Shown here: positions 1 through 12,324 of the stretch, piece after piece
How the letters are laid out: the number at the start of each line of letters is the position of its first letter
Position numbering within the stretch: the first letter of the stretch is position 1
Source of the DNA: Hyphomonas sp.
GTDB lineage: Bacteria > Pseudomonadota > Alphaproteobacteria > Caulobacterales > Hyphomonadaceae
Assembly (NCBI GenBank): GCA_013791775.1
Contig: VMTE01000049.1
Coordinates: 62,001-126,000 of the forward strand
Length of the DNA stretch: 64,000 nucleotides
Direction of reading: 5' to 3'
The notes under the pieces: generated by a model
The model's database searches: none
What the model saw: only the letters and a program-made list of their open reading frames with translations
Told to the model about the DNA's origin: nothing
Made by a program: the position numbers and the translations under genes

Positions 1-88
1 GCGTGTCTTCCTGTGCCCAGGCGGCTGACGCCCCGGCTGATACAGCGACACTAGCCGCTGCGGCGAGAAGGATGGTCTTGAACTTCAT
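1..88 (-). CDS. Exported protein, N-terminal fragment
   Basis: Only the first 29 codons lie in the window; the gene runs off the left edge. They begin MKFKTILLAA and continue with an Ala/Val-rich hydrophobic stretch ending ASAAWAQ, which is a standard Sec signal peptide with a likely cut near AWA-Q. The mature protein is outside the window, so no function can be assigned. It is divergent from the dehydrogenase gene that follows. Confidence 0.6.
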   Translation of the reverse strand, partial: MKFKTILLAAAASVAVSAGASAAWAQEDT

Positions 89-266
89 GCTATCCGCTCC
101 GTGATGAAGAATGTTGGGTGTTCCAGCGCTCTGTTGTTTATCCCCTACAGAATCGTAAGGTGTGGATTGGGCGCGGAGCAACAACCCAGTAGCGCTGAGG
201 CCACACTTATGTTCGTCTTTTGTTGTATTTCAGTCACATTTTCGCATCCGGGGTGAGTTTTTGGCC

Positions 267-1076
267 TTGAACCGCCGTCTTTGCCTGATCACCGGCGCCT
301 CAGCCGGCATAGGCGCGGAGTTTGCCCGCCAGTATGCGGCGCTGGGCTGGAACCTTGTGCTCACTGCGCGCCGCGAAGATCGCCTGCAGGCGCTTGCCGA
401 TGAGATTCGTACGCGGAGCGGTGTCGATGTGACCGTGATGGCGGAGGATCTGGCTGACCCGGCTGCGCCGGCGCGCCTGGTTGCCGCGCTTGAGGGGCAG
501 GGGTTGGCCGTTGATGCGCTGGTCAACAATGCCGGCTACGGCCTGCCCGGAACATTCTTCTCCACCCGCTGGGAAGATCAGGCCGCGTTCCTTCAGGTTC
601 TCTACACTGCGCCCATCGAGCTGACCCACCGTCTGCTGCCGGGCATGGCGGCGCGCCGCTTCGGGCGCATCATCAATGTGGCCTCGCTGGCGGGCTATGC
701 GGCCGGCAGCGCGGGTCACACCCTCTATGCCAGCGTCAAGGCGGGGCTGATCAAGTTTTCAGAGAGTATCAATGCCGAATGCGACGCGCTCGGCCATACC
801 GATCTTCATTGCACGGCGCTTTGCCCGGGCTTCACGTTCAGCGAGTTCCATGACGTGAACGGCACGCGCGAGGCGACGAAACAGATGCCGTCCTGGCTCT
901 GGATGGACGCGGCGCCGGTCGTTGCGGCGGGAATTGAGGCGGTGAACCGGGGCCGACCGGTAGTCGTGCCCGGCCCCGTCAACAAGGTGATGGCGACCCT
1001 GACGCGCATCCTGCCGGAGCCGCTCGGCCGGGCAATGGTCCGCGCCCAGTCCTCCCGCTATCGCCGGATGGATTGA
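267..1076 (+). CDS. Short-chain dehydrogenase/reductase (SDR)
   Basis: Classical SDR with a Rossmann fold and an NAD(P)-dependent oxidoreductase role; the substrate is unknown. Visible marks are the nucleotide-binding TGASAGIG near the N-terminus, the structural NNAG, the catalytic Ser in NVASLAG and the catalytic YASVK (Tyr and Lys). Length is about 269 residues, normal for the family. There is no ATG near the domain start. TTG at 267 gives MNRRLCLITG, so the sheet starts directly; TTG at 261 is equally possible. The frame is open upstream to 162 but that part does not look like protein. It stands alone between a divergent exported protein and the acyl-CoA dehydrogenase. Confidence 0.88.
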   Translation: MNRRLCLITGASAGIGAEFARQYAALGWNLVLTARREDRLQALADEIRTRSGVDVTVMAEDLADPAAPARLVAALEGQGLAVDALVNNAGYGLPGTFFSTRWEDQAAFLQVLYTAPIELTHRLLPGMAARRFGRIINVASLAGYAAGSAGHTLYASVKAGLIKFSESINAECDALGHTDLHCTALCPGFTFSEFHDVNGTREATKQMPSWLWMDAAPVVAAGIEAVNRGRPVVVPGPVNKVMATLTRILPEPLGRAMVRAQSSRYRRMD

Positions 1077-1317
1077 TCCCTGGGCAAATCCGGCCCTTCC
1101 GGATGAAGAAGGCGCTCCGGATGTCAGCGCGGGCGTCTAAAGTCGCCTGTTAACAAAGACCTAGGCGGGGCTCAGGGCGTCAGATCGGCGGGCCCGGACC
1201 GCCAGGCAACCGCCCGCCCTGCCAGAAAGCGATGTTGCGCCGCACAAAACCGGACTCGCCAGCCGGAGCGGGGCGCCTATAATGGCGGAATCACAAAATG
1301 CTTGGAGGAGGCGGGTC

Positions 1318-3018
1318 ATGGACGGCTTGAGCGGTTTGAACGGTGTGGCCGATGTCCGGATGGCCGGTCTGACGGCTGCGATGACGGATGCTGTCACGGC
1401 CATCGAGGCCTATGTGACCGCAGCCTCCCGCGCGGCCCGGGCCAGCCTGTCGCTGCCGGATGGCAAGCCCGACCGTGCCGCGTTCGAGCGCCACCAGCAC
1501 CGTGCGCACGGCCTGTCCTGGGTTGCCACCTATCTCGAGACCCTCCGGCAGACTGCCGGCTGGGCCGCGCGTCTTGAGGCCGACGGCCAGTTTGGCGACG
1601 TCGAGGCGCTGCTCTGTCAGGTCCTGTTCGGAGAGTACTGCGCGCAGCTGATCGGCGGTATTCCGATGAACCAGGGCGAGATGGTCCGTCCGGCCGATCT
1701 CGGCTGTTCGGCGGCCGACATGCAGCTTCTGTTCGCCCCGCCGATCCTGCGGTTCATCCAGGAGGGCAAGACGCCGGACGTGATGGCTGCGGCCGCGACG
1801 TTCCTGCCCGACGCCCTGTCGCGCAACACCGTGGAACGCACTGGTCTCGACGAGACAATGGAAATGGTGCGCGACCAGTTCGCGAAATTCGCCGCCACGC
1901 GCATCAAGCCGTTTGCCCACGGATGGCATCTGAAGAACGACTATATCCCGATGGACGTGGTCAACGAGATGGCCGAGCTTGGCGTGTTCGGTCTGACGAT
2001 CCCGGAAGAGCTCGGCGGGCTCGGCATGGGCAAGACGGCGATGTGCGTTGTCTCGGAAGAACTGTCGCGCGGTTATATCGGCACCGGTTCGCTCGGCACA
2101 CGCTCCGAGATCGCGGCAGAGTTGATCCTGATCGGCGGCACGCCGGAGCAGAAGGCGAAATGGCTTCCCGCTATCGCATCAGGCGAGATTCTTCCGACCG
2201 CTGTTTTCACGGAGCCGAATACGGGTTCTGACCTCGGCTCGCTGCGCACACGGGCGGTAAAGTCCGCCGACGGATCAGAATACGTGGTTACGGGAAACAA
2301 GACGTGGATCACGCATCCCGTGCGCGCCGACCTGATGACATTGCTCGCGCGCACCGATCCGGCCACAAACAATTTTTCCGGTCTGTCCATGCTGCTTGCG
2401 GAAAAGCCGCGCGGAACCGATGAGACTCCGTTCCCGGCCGAGGGCATGACCGGCGGCGAGATCGAAGTTCTCGGCTACCGGGGCATGAAGGAATACGAGA
2501 TCGGCTTTGATGGCTTCAAGGTGAAAGCGGAAAACCTGCTCGGCGGTGTCGAGGGGCAGGGCTTCAAGCACCTGATGGCGACGTTCGAGAGCGCCCGCAT
2601 CCAGACCGCCGCCCGCGCCGTCGGCGTGGCCCAGAACGCCTTCGAGATCGGCCTGCGCTATGCGCTCGACAGAAATCAGTTCGGTCAACCGATCTTCAAT
2701 TTCCCGCGCGTCTCCAACAAGCTCGTGATGATGGCTGCAGAACTGATGGGCGTGCGCCAGCTGACCTATTACTCGGCGCGCCAGAAGGACGAAGGCAAGC
2801 GCTGCGACCTGGAAGCCGGCATGGCGAAGCTGCTCGCCGCGCGTGTCGCCTGGGCGGCAGCTGACAACGCGCTGCAGATCCATGGCGGCAACGGCTTTGC
2901 CCTCGAGTATCCCATCAGCCGCGTGCTTCAGGATGCCCGCATCCTGAATATCTTTGAAGGCGCCGGTGAGGTGCAGGCGATGGTGATTGCCCGCCGGCTC
3001 ATCGAAGGCGGCAACTAA
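1318..3018 (+). CDS. Acyl-CoA dehydrogenase
   Basis: FAD-dependent acyl-CoA dehydrogenase of about 566 residues, introducing the alpha-beta double bond in an acyl-CoA and passing electrons to ETF. The C-terminal two thirds is canonical: TEPNTGSDLGS in the middle domain, DRNQFGQPI, then QIHGGNG and FEGAGEVQ near the end, where the Glu of FEG is the expected catalytic base. About 170 N-terminal residues precede the standard fold, as in the long subfamily. ATG 1318 is chosen because GGAGGAGG lies just upstream; an in-frame ATG at 1282 has no such site. Chain-length preference cannot be read from sequence. Confidence 0.93.
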   Translation: MDGLSGLNGVADVRMAGLTAAMTDAVTAIEAYVTAASRAARASLSLPDGKPDRAAFERHQHRAHGLSWVATYLETLRQTAGWAARLEADGQFGDVEALLCQVLFGEYCAQLIGGIPMNQGEMVRPADLGCSAADMQLLFAPPILRFIQEGKTPDVMAAAATFLPDALSRNTVERTGLDETMEMVRDQFAKFAATRIKPFAHGWHLKNDYIPMDVVNEMAELGVFGLTIPEELGGLGMGKTAMCVVSEELSRGYIGTGSLGTRSEIAAELILIGGTPEQKAKWLPAIASGEILPTAVFTEPNTGSDLGSLRTRAVKSADGSEYVVTGNKTWITHPVRADLMTLLARTDPATNNFSGLSMLLAEKPRGTDETPFPAEGMTGGEIEVLGYRGMKEYEIGFDGFKVKAENLLGGVEGQGFKHLMATFESARIQTAARAVGVAQNAFEIGLRYALDRNQFGQPIFNFPRVSNKLVMMAAELMGVRQLTYYSARQKDEGKRCDLEAGMAKLLAARVAWAAADNALQIHGGNGFALEYPISRVLQDARILNIFEGAGEVQAMVIARRLIEGGN

Positions 3019-3104
3019 CGCCAGGATCGCGTGCTTGTGGTACGGATGCACTGCATGGGTACAGTGTCGGCCGGACTGCACGGCATTCGGGCTTCAGGAG
3101 ATGC

Positions 3105-4745
3105 ATGATGAGCTCGACGGAATCGACCCGCCGCATGCGCCCGCCTGAGTGGCGGCGGCGGCTGAAAGTCGCGCGCTGGCGCGGTATCCGCCAGATTCGT
3201 CACAACGAAGTCGTGGAGCACGTTCACGAGGAAGGCGCCCTGTCGGGGCGCTACATCTTCATGAACATCATGTCCTGCGGGATCGCGATCCTCGGCCTGC
3301 TGCTCTCTTCGCCGGCTGTCATTATCGGCGCGATGCTGATCTCTCCCCTGATGGGGCCGATCATGCTGATGGGCTTCTCGCTCGCCATTCTTGATCTTGC
3401 CGCCCTGCGTCAGGCGGTCATCTCCCTGGCGGCCGGCACCCTCGTGTCCCTGGTCACGGCTTTCCTCATCGTGTTCGTCTCTCCGCTGACGGAGATTACC
3501 ACCGAGATACTCTCGCGGGCCCGTCCGAATTTCTTTGACCTCCTGGTGGCGGTGTTCTCCGGTCTTGCGGGCGGCTATGCAGTGATCCACCGCAAGGGGG
3601 AAACAATCGTCGGCGTGGCGATCGCCACCGCCTTGATGCCGCCGCTGGCCGTCACCGGCTACGGTCTCGCCACTGCCCAGTTCCAGATTGCCGGCGGGGC
3701 CTTCTTCCTGTTCATGACCAACCTGCTCGCGATTGCGCTGATGGTGACCGTGCTGTCGCGCTTCTACGGTTTCGGTGAACGCCACAGCCCCCGCCATGCA
3801 GCCTGGCAGAATGCGCTGGTGATCGGCGTTTTCGTTGCCCTGTCGATCCCGCTCGGTCTTTCCCTGCGCGATATCGCCTATGAGGCCCGCGTGCGCGATG
3901 TTTCCCGTGACATGGTGCTTGTGCCCTTCAATGAGGCCGAGGCAAGGGTGACCGACTTCGACGTGACCTTTCCGCGCGCCGGGCCAGACCGGATCAAGGT
4001 GCGCGCGACCGTGCTGACGCCGCTCCGGGTACCGGGCGCCGAGGCGCTGCTGGCCAGTCAGCTTTCGGAACGGTTTCGCCGGCAGGTCGCGGTCGTGGTC
4101 GACCAGGTGATCATCGATGATGACCTGTCTTCGGAAACCGCCCGCCTCGCGGCCGTGGCCGAATCGTCCTTCGGCGCGCCGATGCGGGCTCAGACAAGCC
4201 GTCTGGAAGCGCTCGCGGCAGAGCGGCGGACCGAGCGGGAAATGCGCGCGGCCTTTCCGTATGAACTCGCCGCAGCAGATATCGATCCTACTGCCCGCCA
4301 GGCGGTCTTCTCGGCGGCGCCGACGGCGGGTGTCAGCCTTCCGGCCTTCCGGCGGCTGGAAGAGGGGCTTTCCCGCAATTTCCCGGACTGGGGCATTCGG
4401 GTTGACCCGCCGAAGACGGACCTTCCGGCCGTCGAGTTTGCGGTGGAGACCGAAAGCATGGACGCGGTCCGCCTCCAGCTGGCGTCAGACCTTGCCTGGG
4501 GGCTGCAACGCTGGGGGATAACCGAAGTGGAAGTGGTCGCCTTCCTGCCTTCAGCTGCGGCGGCCCAGAAATTCAACCCGCAAAGCCTCGGCCACCGGCG
4601 CGCGTCGGCCGTGGCGGCAGAGCTCACGAAAGCCGGCATCGCAACCCGTATCGTCGGAGAATACCGGGCTGCAGCCAGTAAGCCGGCCGACCGGGCTGCG
4701 GCCGTCCTGCGCGAAAACCAGATACTGATACGCCCGCTGGGCTAG
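3105..4745 (+). CDS. DUF389 family membrane protein
   Basis: A 546-residue protein. An Arg-rich cytoplasmic start is followed by five or six hydrophobic segments (roughly residues 45-250) containing the DUF389 hallmarks SGRYIFMNIMS, IGAMLISPLMGPI and ATALMPPLAVTGYG. The remaining half is soluble. Near its end, a stretch around LGHRRASAVAAELTKAGI recalls OmpA-type peptidoglycan-binding domains, but too weakly to assign. Function of the family is unknown. AGGAG precedes two tandem ATGs (3105 and 3108). Its TAG stop shares four bases with the stop of the convergent lactamase gene. Confidence 0.85.
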   Translation: MMSSTESTRRMRPPEWRRRLKVARWRGIRQIRHNEVVEHVHEEGALSGRYIFMNIMSCGIAILGLLLSSPAVIIGAMLISPLMGPIMLMGFSLAILDLAALRQAVISLAAGTLVSLVTAFLIVFVSPLTEITTEILSRARPNFFDLLVAVFSGLAGGYAVIHRKGETIVGVAIATALMPPLAVTGYGLATAQFQIAGGAFFLFMTNLLAIALMVTVLSRFYGFGERHSPRHAAWQNALVIGVFVALSIPLGLSLRDIAYEARVRDVSRDMVLVPFNEAEARVTDFDVTFPRAGPDRIKVRATVLTPLRVPGAEALLASQLSERFRRQVAVVVDQVIIDDDLSSETARLAAVAESSFGAPMRAQTSRLEALAAERRTEREMRAAFPYELAAADIDPTARQAVFSAAPTAGVSLPAFRRLEEGLSRNFPDWGIRVDPPKTDLPAVEFAVETESMDAVRLQLASDLAWGLQRWGITEVEVVAFLPSAAAAQKFNPQSLGHRRASAVAAELTKAGIATRIVGEYRAAASKPADRAAAVLRENQILIRPLG

Positions 4746-5638
4746 CGGATCATGCCGCCGGTCGGGGTGATGTCGGCTGGCTCATGCTGGATGATCACCT
4801 TAGCGCCCAGGGAGGCTGCTCGGGCCTCGAAGGCCGCCATCGAGGCGAGGGTCTGCTCTTCACTGGCGTTGAAGCGCGGCACACGGCTCAGCGCGCGGCT
4901 CTCGCGGCGGTGATAGAGATCACCGGTCAGCAGGAGCGGGCCGGATTCAGGCATCATCAGCTGCAACGAGGTATGGCCGGGCGTATGGCCGGGCGTTTCG
5001 AAAATGACGACCGAACCATCGCCGAACACGTCCTTGTCGCCGGTGAAGGCTTCGCGCTTCAGGTTCTTGAACGCGTTGAACAGGGCGATCTGGTCGGCGG
5101 AAGTTTGCGGAACCGAACCGTCCGCAGGGATCATCACATCGAGTTCGGCCTGATGGACGAGCCAGGTTGCGCCCTGCACCTGGTCGATCTGGCCGATATG
5201 ATCGAAATGGCTGTGCGAGATGGCGACATAGTCTATGTCGGCCGGGGTCAGGCCATAGTCGGCCAGCTGGTCGGTGATCGTGGCATTGAGCGAGACGGTG
5301 AAGATGTCCTGCACCACCGGGCCGCCTTCTTTCAGGAGGCCCGGAACACCGAGATCCCACAGCAGGATGCCCTTCGGATGGTGGACGAGGTAGCAGGTGT
5401 CGGTGAACTCGTCGGCCTGGCCGGCATAGTCTCCGGCGGAGGAGAAGGCATCGAGGTTCGAGATGGCAATGGTGCCGCAATCGAGCACGGCGACATGCAG
5501 CGGCTTGGCTTCCGCCGGTGCTTCGGCTTCCGCCACGGCGTCTGCAGCAACGGGCTCTGCCGGGGCCGGCGTCTCAGCCGCGCAGCCGGCCAGCAGGGCA
5601 GCGCTGGAGGCCGCAGCGAAAAGGAGGGCGAGGCGCAT
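4742..5638 (-). CDS. Lipoprotein metallo-beta-lactamase-fold hydrolase
   Basis: A 298-residue protein with a lipoprotein signal (LLAGC lipobox, Cys near residue 18) and an Ala/Glu/Pro-rich linker, then a metallo-beta-lactamase fold. The metal-binding SHSHFDH is clear, with later GHTPGHTS, TGDLYH and IQHE supplying the other ligands. This ligand set suits N-acyl-homoserine lactonase-like enzymes, but the substrate is not determined. GGAAGGAA lies upstream of ATG 5638; the open frame extends further but without a better start. Likely anchored in the cell envelope facing the periplasm. hisI lies 38 bp upstream on the same strand. Confidence 0.85.
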   Translation of the reverse strand: MRLALLFAAASSAALLAGCAAETPAPAEPVAADAVAEAEAPAEAKPLHVAVLDCGTIAISNLDAFSSAGDYAGQADEFTDTCYLVHHPKGILLWDLGVPGLLKEGGPVVQDIFTVSLNATITDQLADYGLTPADIDYVAISHSHFDHIGQIDQVQGATWLVHQAELDVMIPADGSVPQTSADQIALFNAFKNLKREAFTGDKDVFGDGSVVIFETPGHTPGHTSLQLMMPESGPLLLTGDLYHRRESRALSRVPRFNASEEQTLASMAAFEARAASLGAKVIIQHEPADITPTGGMIR

Positions 5639-5676
5639 GGCAGTTTCCTTCCGGGATTGTCTGGTTTGCCGGGAAG

Positions 5677-6078
5677 CTATCCTGCTTTGTTGTCTTCGGC
5701 CAGCATGAGGCCGCCGGTGTCCGCGATCCGGTAGAAGCAGCTCTCCCGGCCCGTATGGCAGGCGCCGCCTGTCTGGCGCACTCTCAGGAGAACCGCGTCC
5801 TGGTCGCAATCGACACGGACCTCGACAACCTCCTGTGTGTGGCCGGAGGTGTCGCCCTTCACCCAGATCTCGCCGCGCGAGCGCGACCAATAGGTGGCGC
5901 GCCGCGTTTCCAGCGTGAGGAGCAGCGCTTCGGCATTCATCCAGGCGAGCATCAGGACGTCGCCCGTTTCTGCATCCTGCGCGATGGCGGCGATGAGGCC
6001 GGCGGCATCAAACTTCGGACGCAGCTCGCGCGTTTCGTCCTGCGCGCTGCCGGAGAGGGGAGGGGGAAAATCGGTCAT
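5677..6078 (-). CDS. hisI: Phosphoribosyl-AMP cyclohydrolase
   Basis: Third step of histidine biosynthesis: opening of the adenine ring of PR-AMP to ProFAR. The 133-residue length fits the free-standing HisI. Family motifs are [30 protein letters not shown], the Asp/Cys metal site VDCDQDA, and [13 protein letters not shown] with two further Cys residues used for zinc. No HisE domain is fused. It is not next to other his genes here, as is common in alphaproteobacteria. Confidence 0.97.
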   Translation of the reverse strand: MTDFPPPLSGSAQDETRELRPKFDAAGLIAAIAQDAETGDVLMLAWMNAEALLLTLETRRATYWSRSRGEIWVKGDTSGHTQEVVEVRVDCDQDAVLLRVRQTGGACHTGRESCFYRIADTGGLMLAEDNKAG

Positions 6079-6190
6079 GGCCCGAGGCGTAGGAGGCGGC
6101 GCGGGGCTGAGTCAAGCGGACGCCGGGGCAGGCTGCCATTCTGCACGAAACGGCGCTAAACTCGCCGCAGACAATCGAGGGAGCGTTCAG

Positions 6191-7021
6191 ATGACAGCCT
6201 ACAGGGAAATTCTCACGCAGACGGCCGGCGGCGTGCTGACCATCACGCTCAACCGGCCGGAGCGGTTGAACGCCTGGACCGGGATCATGCAGACCGAAGT
6301 GGAAACCGCGATCCGCGCCGGCGGGGCCGATGACGCGGTGCGCGCCATCGTGATCACCGGCGCCGGGCGGGGCTTCTGCGCGGGCGCGGACATGAACAAC
6401 CTGCAGACTATCCAGGCCAGCGGCGGGGAGTCCTATCAGACGAAGATTCCGGACCCGAAACCGAAAGCGGTCTCTCCCCTCGAGCAGACCTTTCCCGGCC
6501 GGTTCGGCCATATGTTTGCCTGCCCGAAACCGATCGTCGCGGCGATCAATGGTCCGTGTGCGGGCATTGGCCTGATCCTCACCCTGTTCGCAGACCTGCG
6601 CTATGCGGCGGAGGAGGCGAAGTTCACGACTGCGTTTGCCCAGCGGGGCCTGATCGCCGAGCATGGTATCGCCTGGCAATTGCCGCGGCTGGTGGGAGAG
6701 GCGAACGCGCTGGACCTTCTGTTCACCGCGCGCAAGTTCACCGGCGCCGAAGCCGAGCGCCTCGGCCTCGTCAACAAGGCGCTGCCGCAGGATGAGCTGA
6801 TGCCGCATGTCGCGGCGCTGGCACAGCATCTTGCCACGCAGGTCTCGCCGCGATCGGTCGCAATCATGAAACGCCAGATCCGCGAAAGCTATTTCCAGAC
6901 CTATGCCGCCTCGCTCGCGGCGGCGGACGCCGAGATGGAACGCAGCTTTGCCACACATGATTTCAAGGAAGGCGTGGCGAGCTTCGTCGAGCGGCGCGCG
7001 CCGGCCTTCACGGGAAACTAG
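6191..7021 (+). CDS. Enoyl-CoA hydratase/isomerase (crotonase family)
   Basis: A 276-residue crotonase-fold enzyme. TLNRPERLNAW and GAGRGFCAGADM form the first half of the CoA/oxyanion-hole site, and NGPCAGIGL the second. AEHGIAWQLPRLVG covers the region where the hydratase glutamate normally sits. ATG 6191 follows GAGGGAG; the open frame upstream is not needed. It ends 5 bp before the HMG-CoA lyase gene, so the two are probably one operon and may serve branched-chain amino-acid or isoprenoid-type acyl-CoA breakdown. That pathway assignment is inferred from the neighbour only. Confidence 0.92.
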   Translation: MTAYREILTQTAGGVLTITLNRPERLNAWTGIMQTEVETAIRAGGADDAVRAIVITGAGRGFCAGADMNNLQTIQASGGESYQTKIPDPKPKAVSPLEQTFPGRFGHMFACPKPIVAAINGPCAGIGLILTLFADLRYAAEEAKFTTAFAQRGLIAEHGIAWQLPRLVGEANALDLLFTARKFTGAEAERLGLVNKALPQDELMPHVAALAQHLATQVSPRSVAIMKRQIRESYFQTYAASLAAADAEMERSFATHDFKEGVASFVERRAPAFTGN

Positions 7022-7026
7022 TCAGT

Positions 7027-7947
7027 ATGCGACAGATCCATATCGTCGAAGTCGGTCCGCGTGACGGGCTCCAGAATGATCCCGCCAATCTCACCGTCGA
7101 TGAGAAGCTGGAATTCATCGCGCGGCTGGAAGCGGCCGGTGTAACCCGGATGGAATCGGGCAGCTTCGTCTCGCCCAAGGCGGTTCCGAAGATGGCCGAC
7201 TCGCCCGCTGTATTTGCCCGTCTCGACCGCTCCGGCTCCGCGCGTCACATCGCGCTCGCCCTGAACGAGACTGGTGTGCGCCGGGCCATCGAGGCGAAGG
7301 CCGACGAGATCAACTTCGTGCTGGTGGCCGGCGAAGGCTTCGGCCGCCGCAACCAGGGCATGAGCCCGCAGGAAAGCGCCGACATGCTCGTCCGGTGCGC
7401 GCCGCTTGTCCACGAGGCGGGCATTCCGCTTTCGGCGACCATCTCGGTCGCCTTCGGCGATCCCTATGACGGGGATGTTGATATCGGCGTCGTTGGAAAT
7501 CTTGCCGCGCAGGCCCAGCGCACGGGCATTGCCGAACTGGCGCTGGGCGACACAATCGGCGCGGCGACGCCTTGGGATGTACGCAGGCGGATAGACCGCG
7601 TACGGATGGAAGCGCCCGACGTATCGCTGCGCATGCACTTTCACGACACGCGCGGGGCGGGTCTCGCTAATGTGTTCGCCGCCGTAGAGGCCGGCATAGA
7701 CGTGATCGACGCCAGCTGCGGCGGTATCGGCGGGTGTCCCTTCGCGCCTGGCGCGACCGGGAATGTTGCCACCGAGGATGTCGTCTGGATGCTGCACCGT
7801 GCGGGCTTCGACACCGGAATAGACCTGGCGCGGATGATCGACACCGCGCGCTGGCTCGAGCGGGTTCTCGGACATAGCATTTCGTCGTCGATCATCCGTG
7901 CCGGTGCTTTCCCGAAGCTGGATAACTTTTCCGGTACGCCGCGTTAG
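7027..7947 (+). CDS. mvaB: Hydroxymethylglutaryl-CoA lyase
   Basis: Cleaves HMG-CoA to acetoacetate and acetyl-CoA, the last step of leucine degradation. The 306-residue TIM-barrel protein shows the catalytic GPRDGLQN at the start, the metal-binding HFHDTRG, and SCGGIGGCPFAPGATGN, which contains the reactive-loop Cys of this lyase family. It lies 5 bp after the enoyl-CoA hydratase and is probably co-transcribed. Related homocitrate/methylmalate synthases lack this glycine-rich Cys loop, so the lyase call is firm. Confidence 0.93.
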   Translation: MRQIHIVEVGPRDGLQNDPANLTVDEKLEFIARLEAAGVTRMESGSFVSPKAVPKMADSPAVFARLDRSGSARHIALALNETGVRRAIEAKADEINFVLVAGEGFGRRNQGMSPQESADMLVRCAPLVHEAGIPLSATISVAFGDPYDGDVDIGVVGNLAAQAQRTGIAELALGDTIGAATPWDVRRRIDRVRMEAPDVSLRMHFHDTRGAGLANVFAAVEAGIDVIDASCGGIGGCPFAPGATGNVATEDVVWMLHRAGFDTGIDLARMIDTARWLERVLGHSISSSIIRAGAFPKLDNFSGTPR

Positions 7948-8024
7948 GTAGAATCCGCAATACCGGACGGACGCGGACTCCCCCAAAGTGCAGGCAGAAG
8001 CCCCACCTTGGAGGAGTGGTACCC

Positions 8025-8267
8025 ATGTCTCATACCCCCCATGAACTCACTGAAGAGTTTCCTGAGGCCGCCGCGAAGATTCATGCGCTGAGGGCGACAG
8101 ACACGCATTTCGCGCGCATTGCGGACGACTACCACGACGTGAACCGACAGGTTCACCGGATGGAGACGAATGTGGAGCCGGCCAGCGATGCGGCGCAAGC
8201 CGAGCTTCGCCTGAAACGGCTGATGCTGAAGGATGAAATCTATGCCCTGCTGAAAGCCGCAGGCTAG
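8025..8267 (+). CDS. YdcH/DUF465 family small protein
   Basis: An 80-residue soluble, almost wholly helical protein of the DUF465 (YdcH) family. The HFARIADDYHDVNRQVHR core and the closing LKRLMLKDEIYALL are typical. Function is unknown. ATG 8025 sits behind TTGGAGGAGT, a strong ribosome-binding site. A 42-residue membrane peptide gene follows 16 bp later and probably shares the transcript. Confidence 0.85.
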   Translation: MSHTPHELTEEFPEAAAKIHALRATDTHFARIADDYHDVNRQVHRMETNVEPASDAAQAELRLKRLMLKDEIYALLKAAG

Positions 8268-8283
8268 CAGAGGAGAAGACGCA

Positions 8284-8412
8284 ATGCAGAACCTGACAGT
8301 CGATCCGCTCGCGATTGCCGGACTGGTCGGATTTGGCACCTTGATCCTGGTCATCACCGGGATCACGGTCTGGATTGCCCGCCAGTCGGGCAAGTCGTCC
8401 GGCGAGAAATAG
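8284..8412 (+). CDS. Small single-pass membrane protein
   Basis: A 42-codon frame translating to MQNLTVDPLA and then one hydrophobic helix (about residues 9-31) ending in a basic, hydrophilic tail KSSGEK. AGAGGAGAAG lies 7-8 bases before the ATG, as good a site as that of the DUF465 gene 16 bp upstream, which argues that it is expressed. No family is recognised. Confidence 0.6.
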   Translation: MQNLTVDPLAIAGLVGFGTLILVITGITVWIARQSGKSSGEK

Positions 8413-8463
8413 CCGCCCGGCGGCCGAGGCCCGTCCGGGGCTGAACGACGTGCGGCGCGCGCG

Positions 8464-11211
<2,748 letters not shown>

Positions 11212-11397
11212 GTAAAGCAGCACCAACCAGTTTTGGGGACAGAGAGATCAATATCCTGAGGCAAACCCTACAGGATTTTGAGACCCACTCCCACCGCGCA
11301 TCCCTGGCTGAAACCACTCGACCAGCACGCGGGGCAGACTTAAGAACGCCGCCAAAGGGTGTCAATGCGGCGCCCTCAGTCAATGAGGGGGCCCGTG

Positions 11398-12324
11398 ATG
11401 CGTGCCAGACCTTTGATTCTTGGGGTGCATTTGCCGGTACTGGCCGCGCTGGCCGTGCTGGGCAGCGTGGCGGGCTGCGAACAGACCGAGACACATGAAG
11501 CTGCAATTGTCGCGCCCGACGAGACGGTGGCGGCGTATGTCAACGGCGAACCGGTGTTCACGGGCGACGTCGAACTGGAGGCGGTGGCGCGCGGGCTGAT
11601 CAATGCCGGGCAGGCGTTCGGTTCTGAGGACGACGAGTTCCGGATCGTGCTCGATCAGCTGGTGGACCAGAAGCTGATGGCGCAGGAAGCCCGGCGCCGC
11701 GCGCTCGACCGCGACCCGGCCAGCCTGCGCCGCCTCGAAATGGCGCAGGAGCGGATTCTTGGCAATCTCCTGGTCGAAAGCCTCGTTTCCGAACAGGTGA
11801 CCGAAGCGGCGATCGACCGGATGTACGGCGAACAGGTGCGGCTGCAGCAGGCCAACAACCAGGTCTCGGTCGCCCACATCCTGGTCGATACCAGGGACGA
11901 AGCCGACGCGCTCTACAAACGTATCGAGCAGGGCGACACGTTCGAGAGCCTGGTCTTCAATCACTCCAAGGATACGCGGACCCGGATGGAGAATGGCGAT
12001 CTGGGCTTTGTCGCGCCAAACGATCTCGCCGAGCCATTCCCCGTGGTCATCGCCAATACGCCGGTTGGCGAAGTTTCTCCGCCCTTTCAGACCGCGCAGG
12101 GCTGGCACATCCTGAAGGTGAAGGACCGGCGCACCGAGCCGCCCAAATCGCGCGAGGAGATGCGGCCCGAGATCGCAACCTTCCTCACGCTCAACGAGGT
12201 GAGCCGCATTCTTCGCCGCTTGCGGACCGAGGCGACCATCGAGCAAGGCTCCGGCCAGAAATATGTTCCGACAACCGAGCCGGGTATCCCGGCGCCAGTC
12301 AGCCCCCCGGGAGACGATCTTTGA
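11398..12324 (+). CDS. Parvulin-type peptidyl-prolyl isomerase, lipoprotein
   Basis: A 308-residue envelope foldase. A signal peptide ends in a GSVAGC lipobox, so it is probably a lipoprotein. A helical SurA/PpiC-like N-terminal part includes VAAYVNGEPV and a VDQKLMAQEARRRALD helix. The rotamase domain spans roughly residues 160-255, with SVAHILVDT, GDLGFV and GWHILKV. ATG 11398 starts the signal peptide directly; the open frame from 11359 adds nothing sensible. Its TGA overlaps the TTG start of argJ. Confidence 0.9.
   Translation: MRARPLILGVHLPVLAALAVLGSVAGCEQTETHEAAIVAPDETVAAYVNGEPVFTGDVELEAVARGLINAGQAFGSEDDEFRIVLDQLVDQKLMAQEARRRALDRDPASLRRLEMAQERILGNLLVESLVSEQVTEAAIDRMYGEQVRLQQANNQVSVAHILVDTRDEADALYKRIEQGDTFESLVFNHSKDTRTRMENGDLGFVAPNDLAEPFPVVIANTPVGEVSPPFQTAQGWHILKVKDRRTEPPKSREEMRPEIATFLTLNEVSRILRRLRTEATIEQGSGQKYVPTTEPGIPAPVSPPGDDL

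Noticed and set aside
1088-1104. A small hairpin (ATCCGG-CCCTT-CCGGAT) after the SDR gene.
   Set aside because: Only 6 bp with no T-run; not called a terminator.
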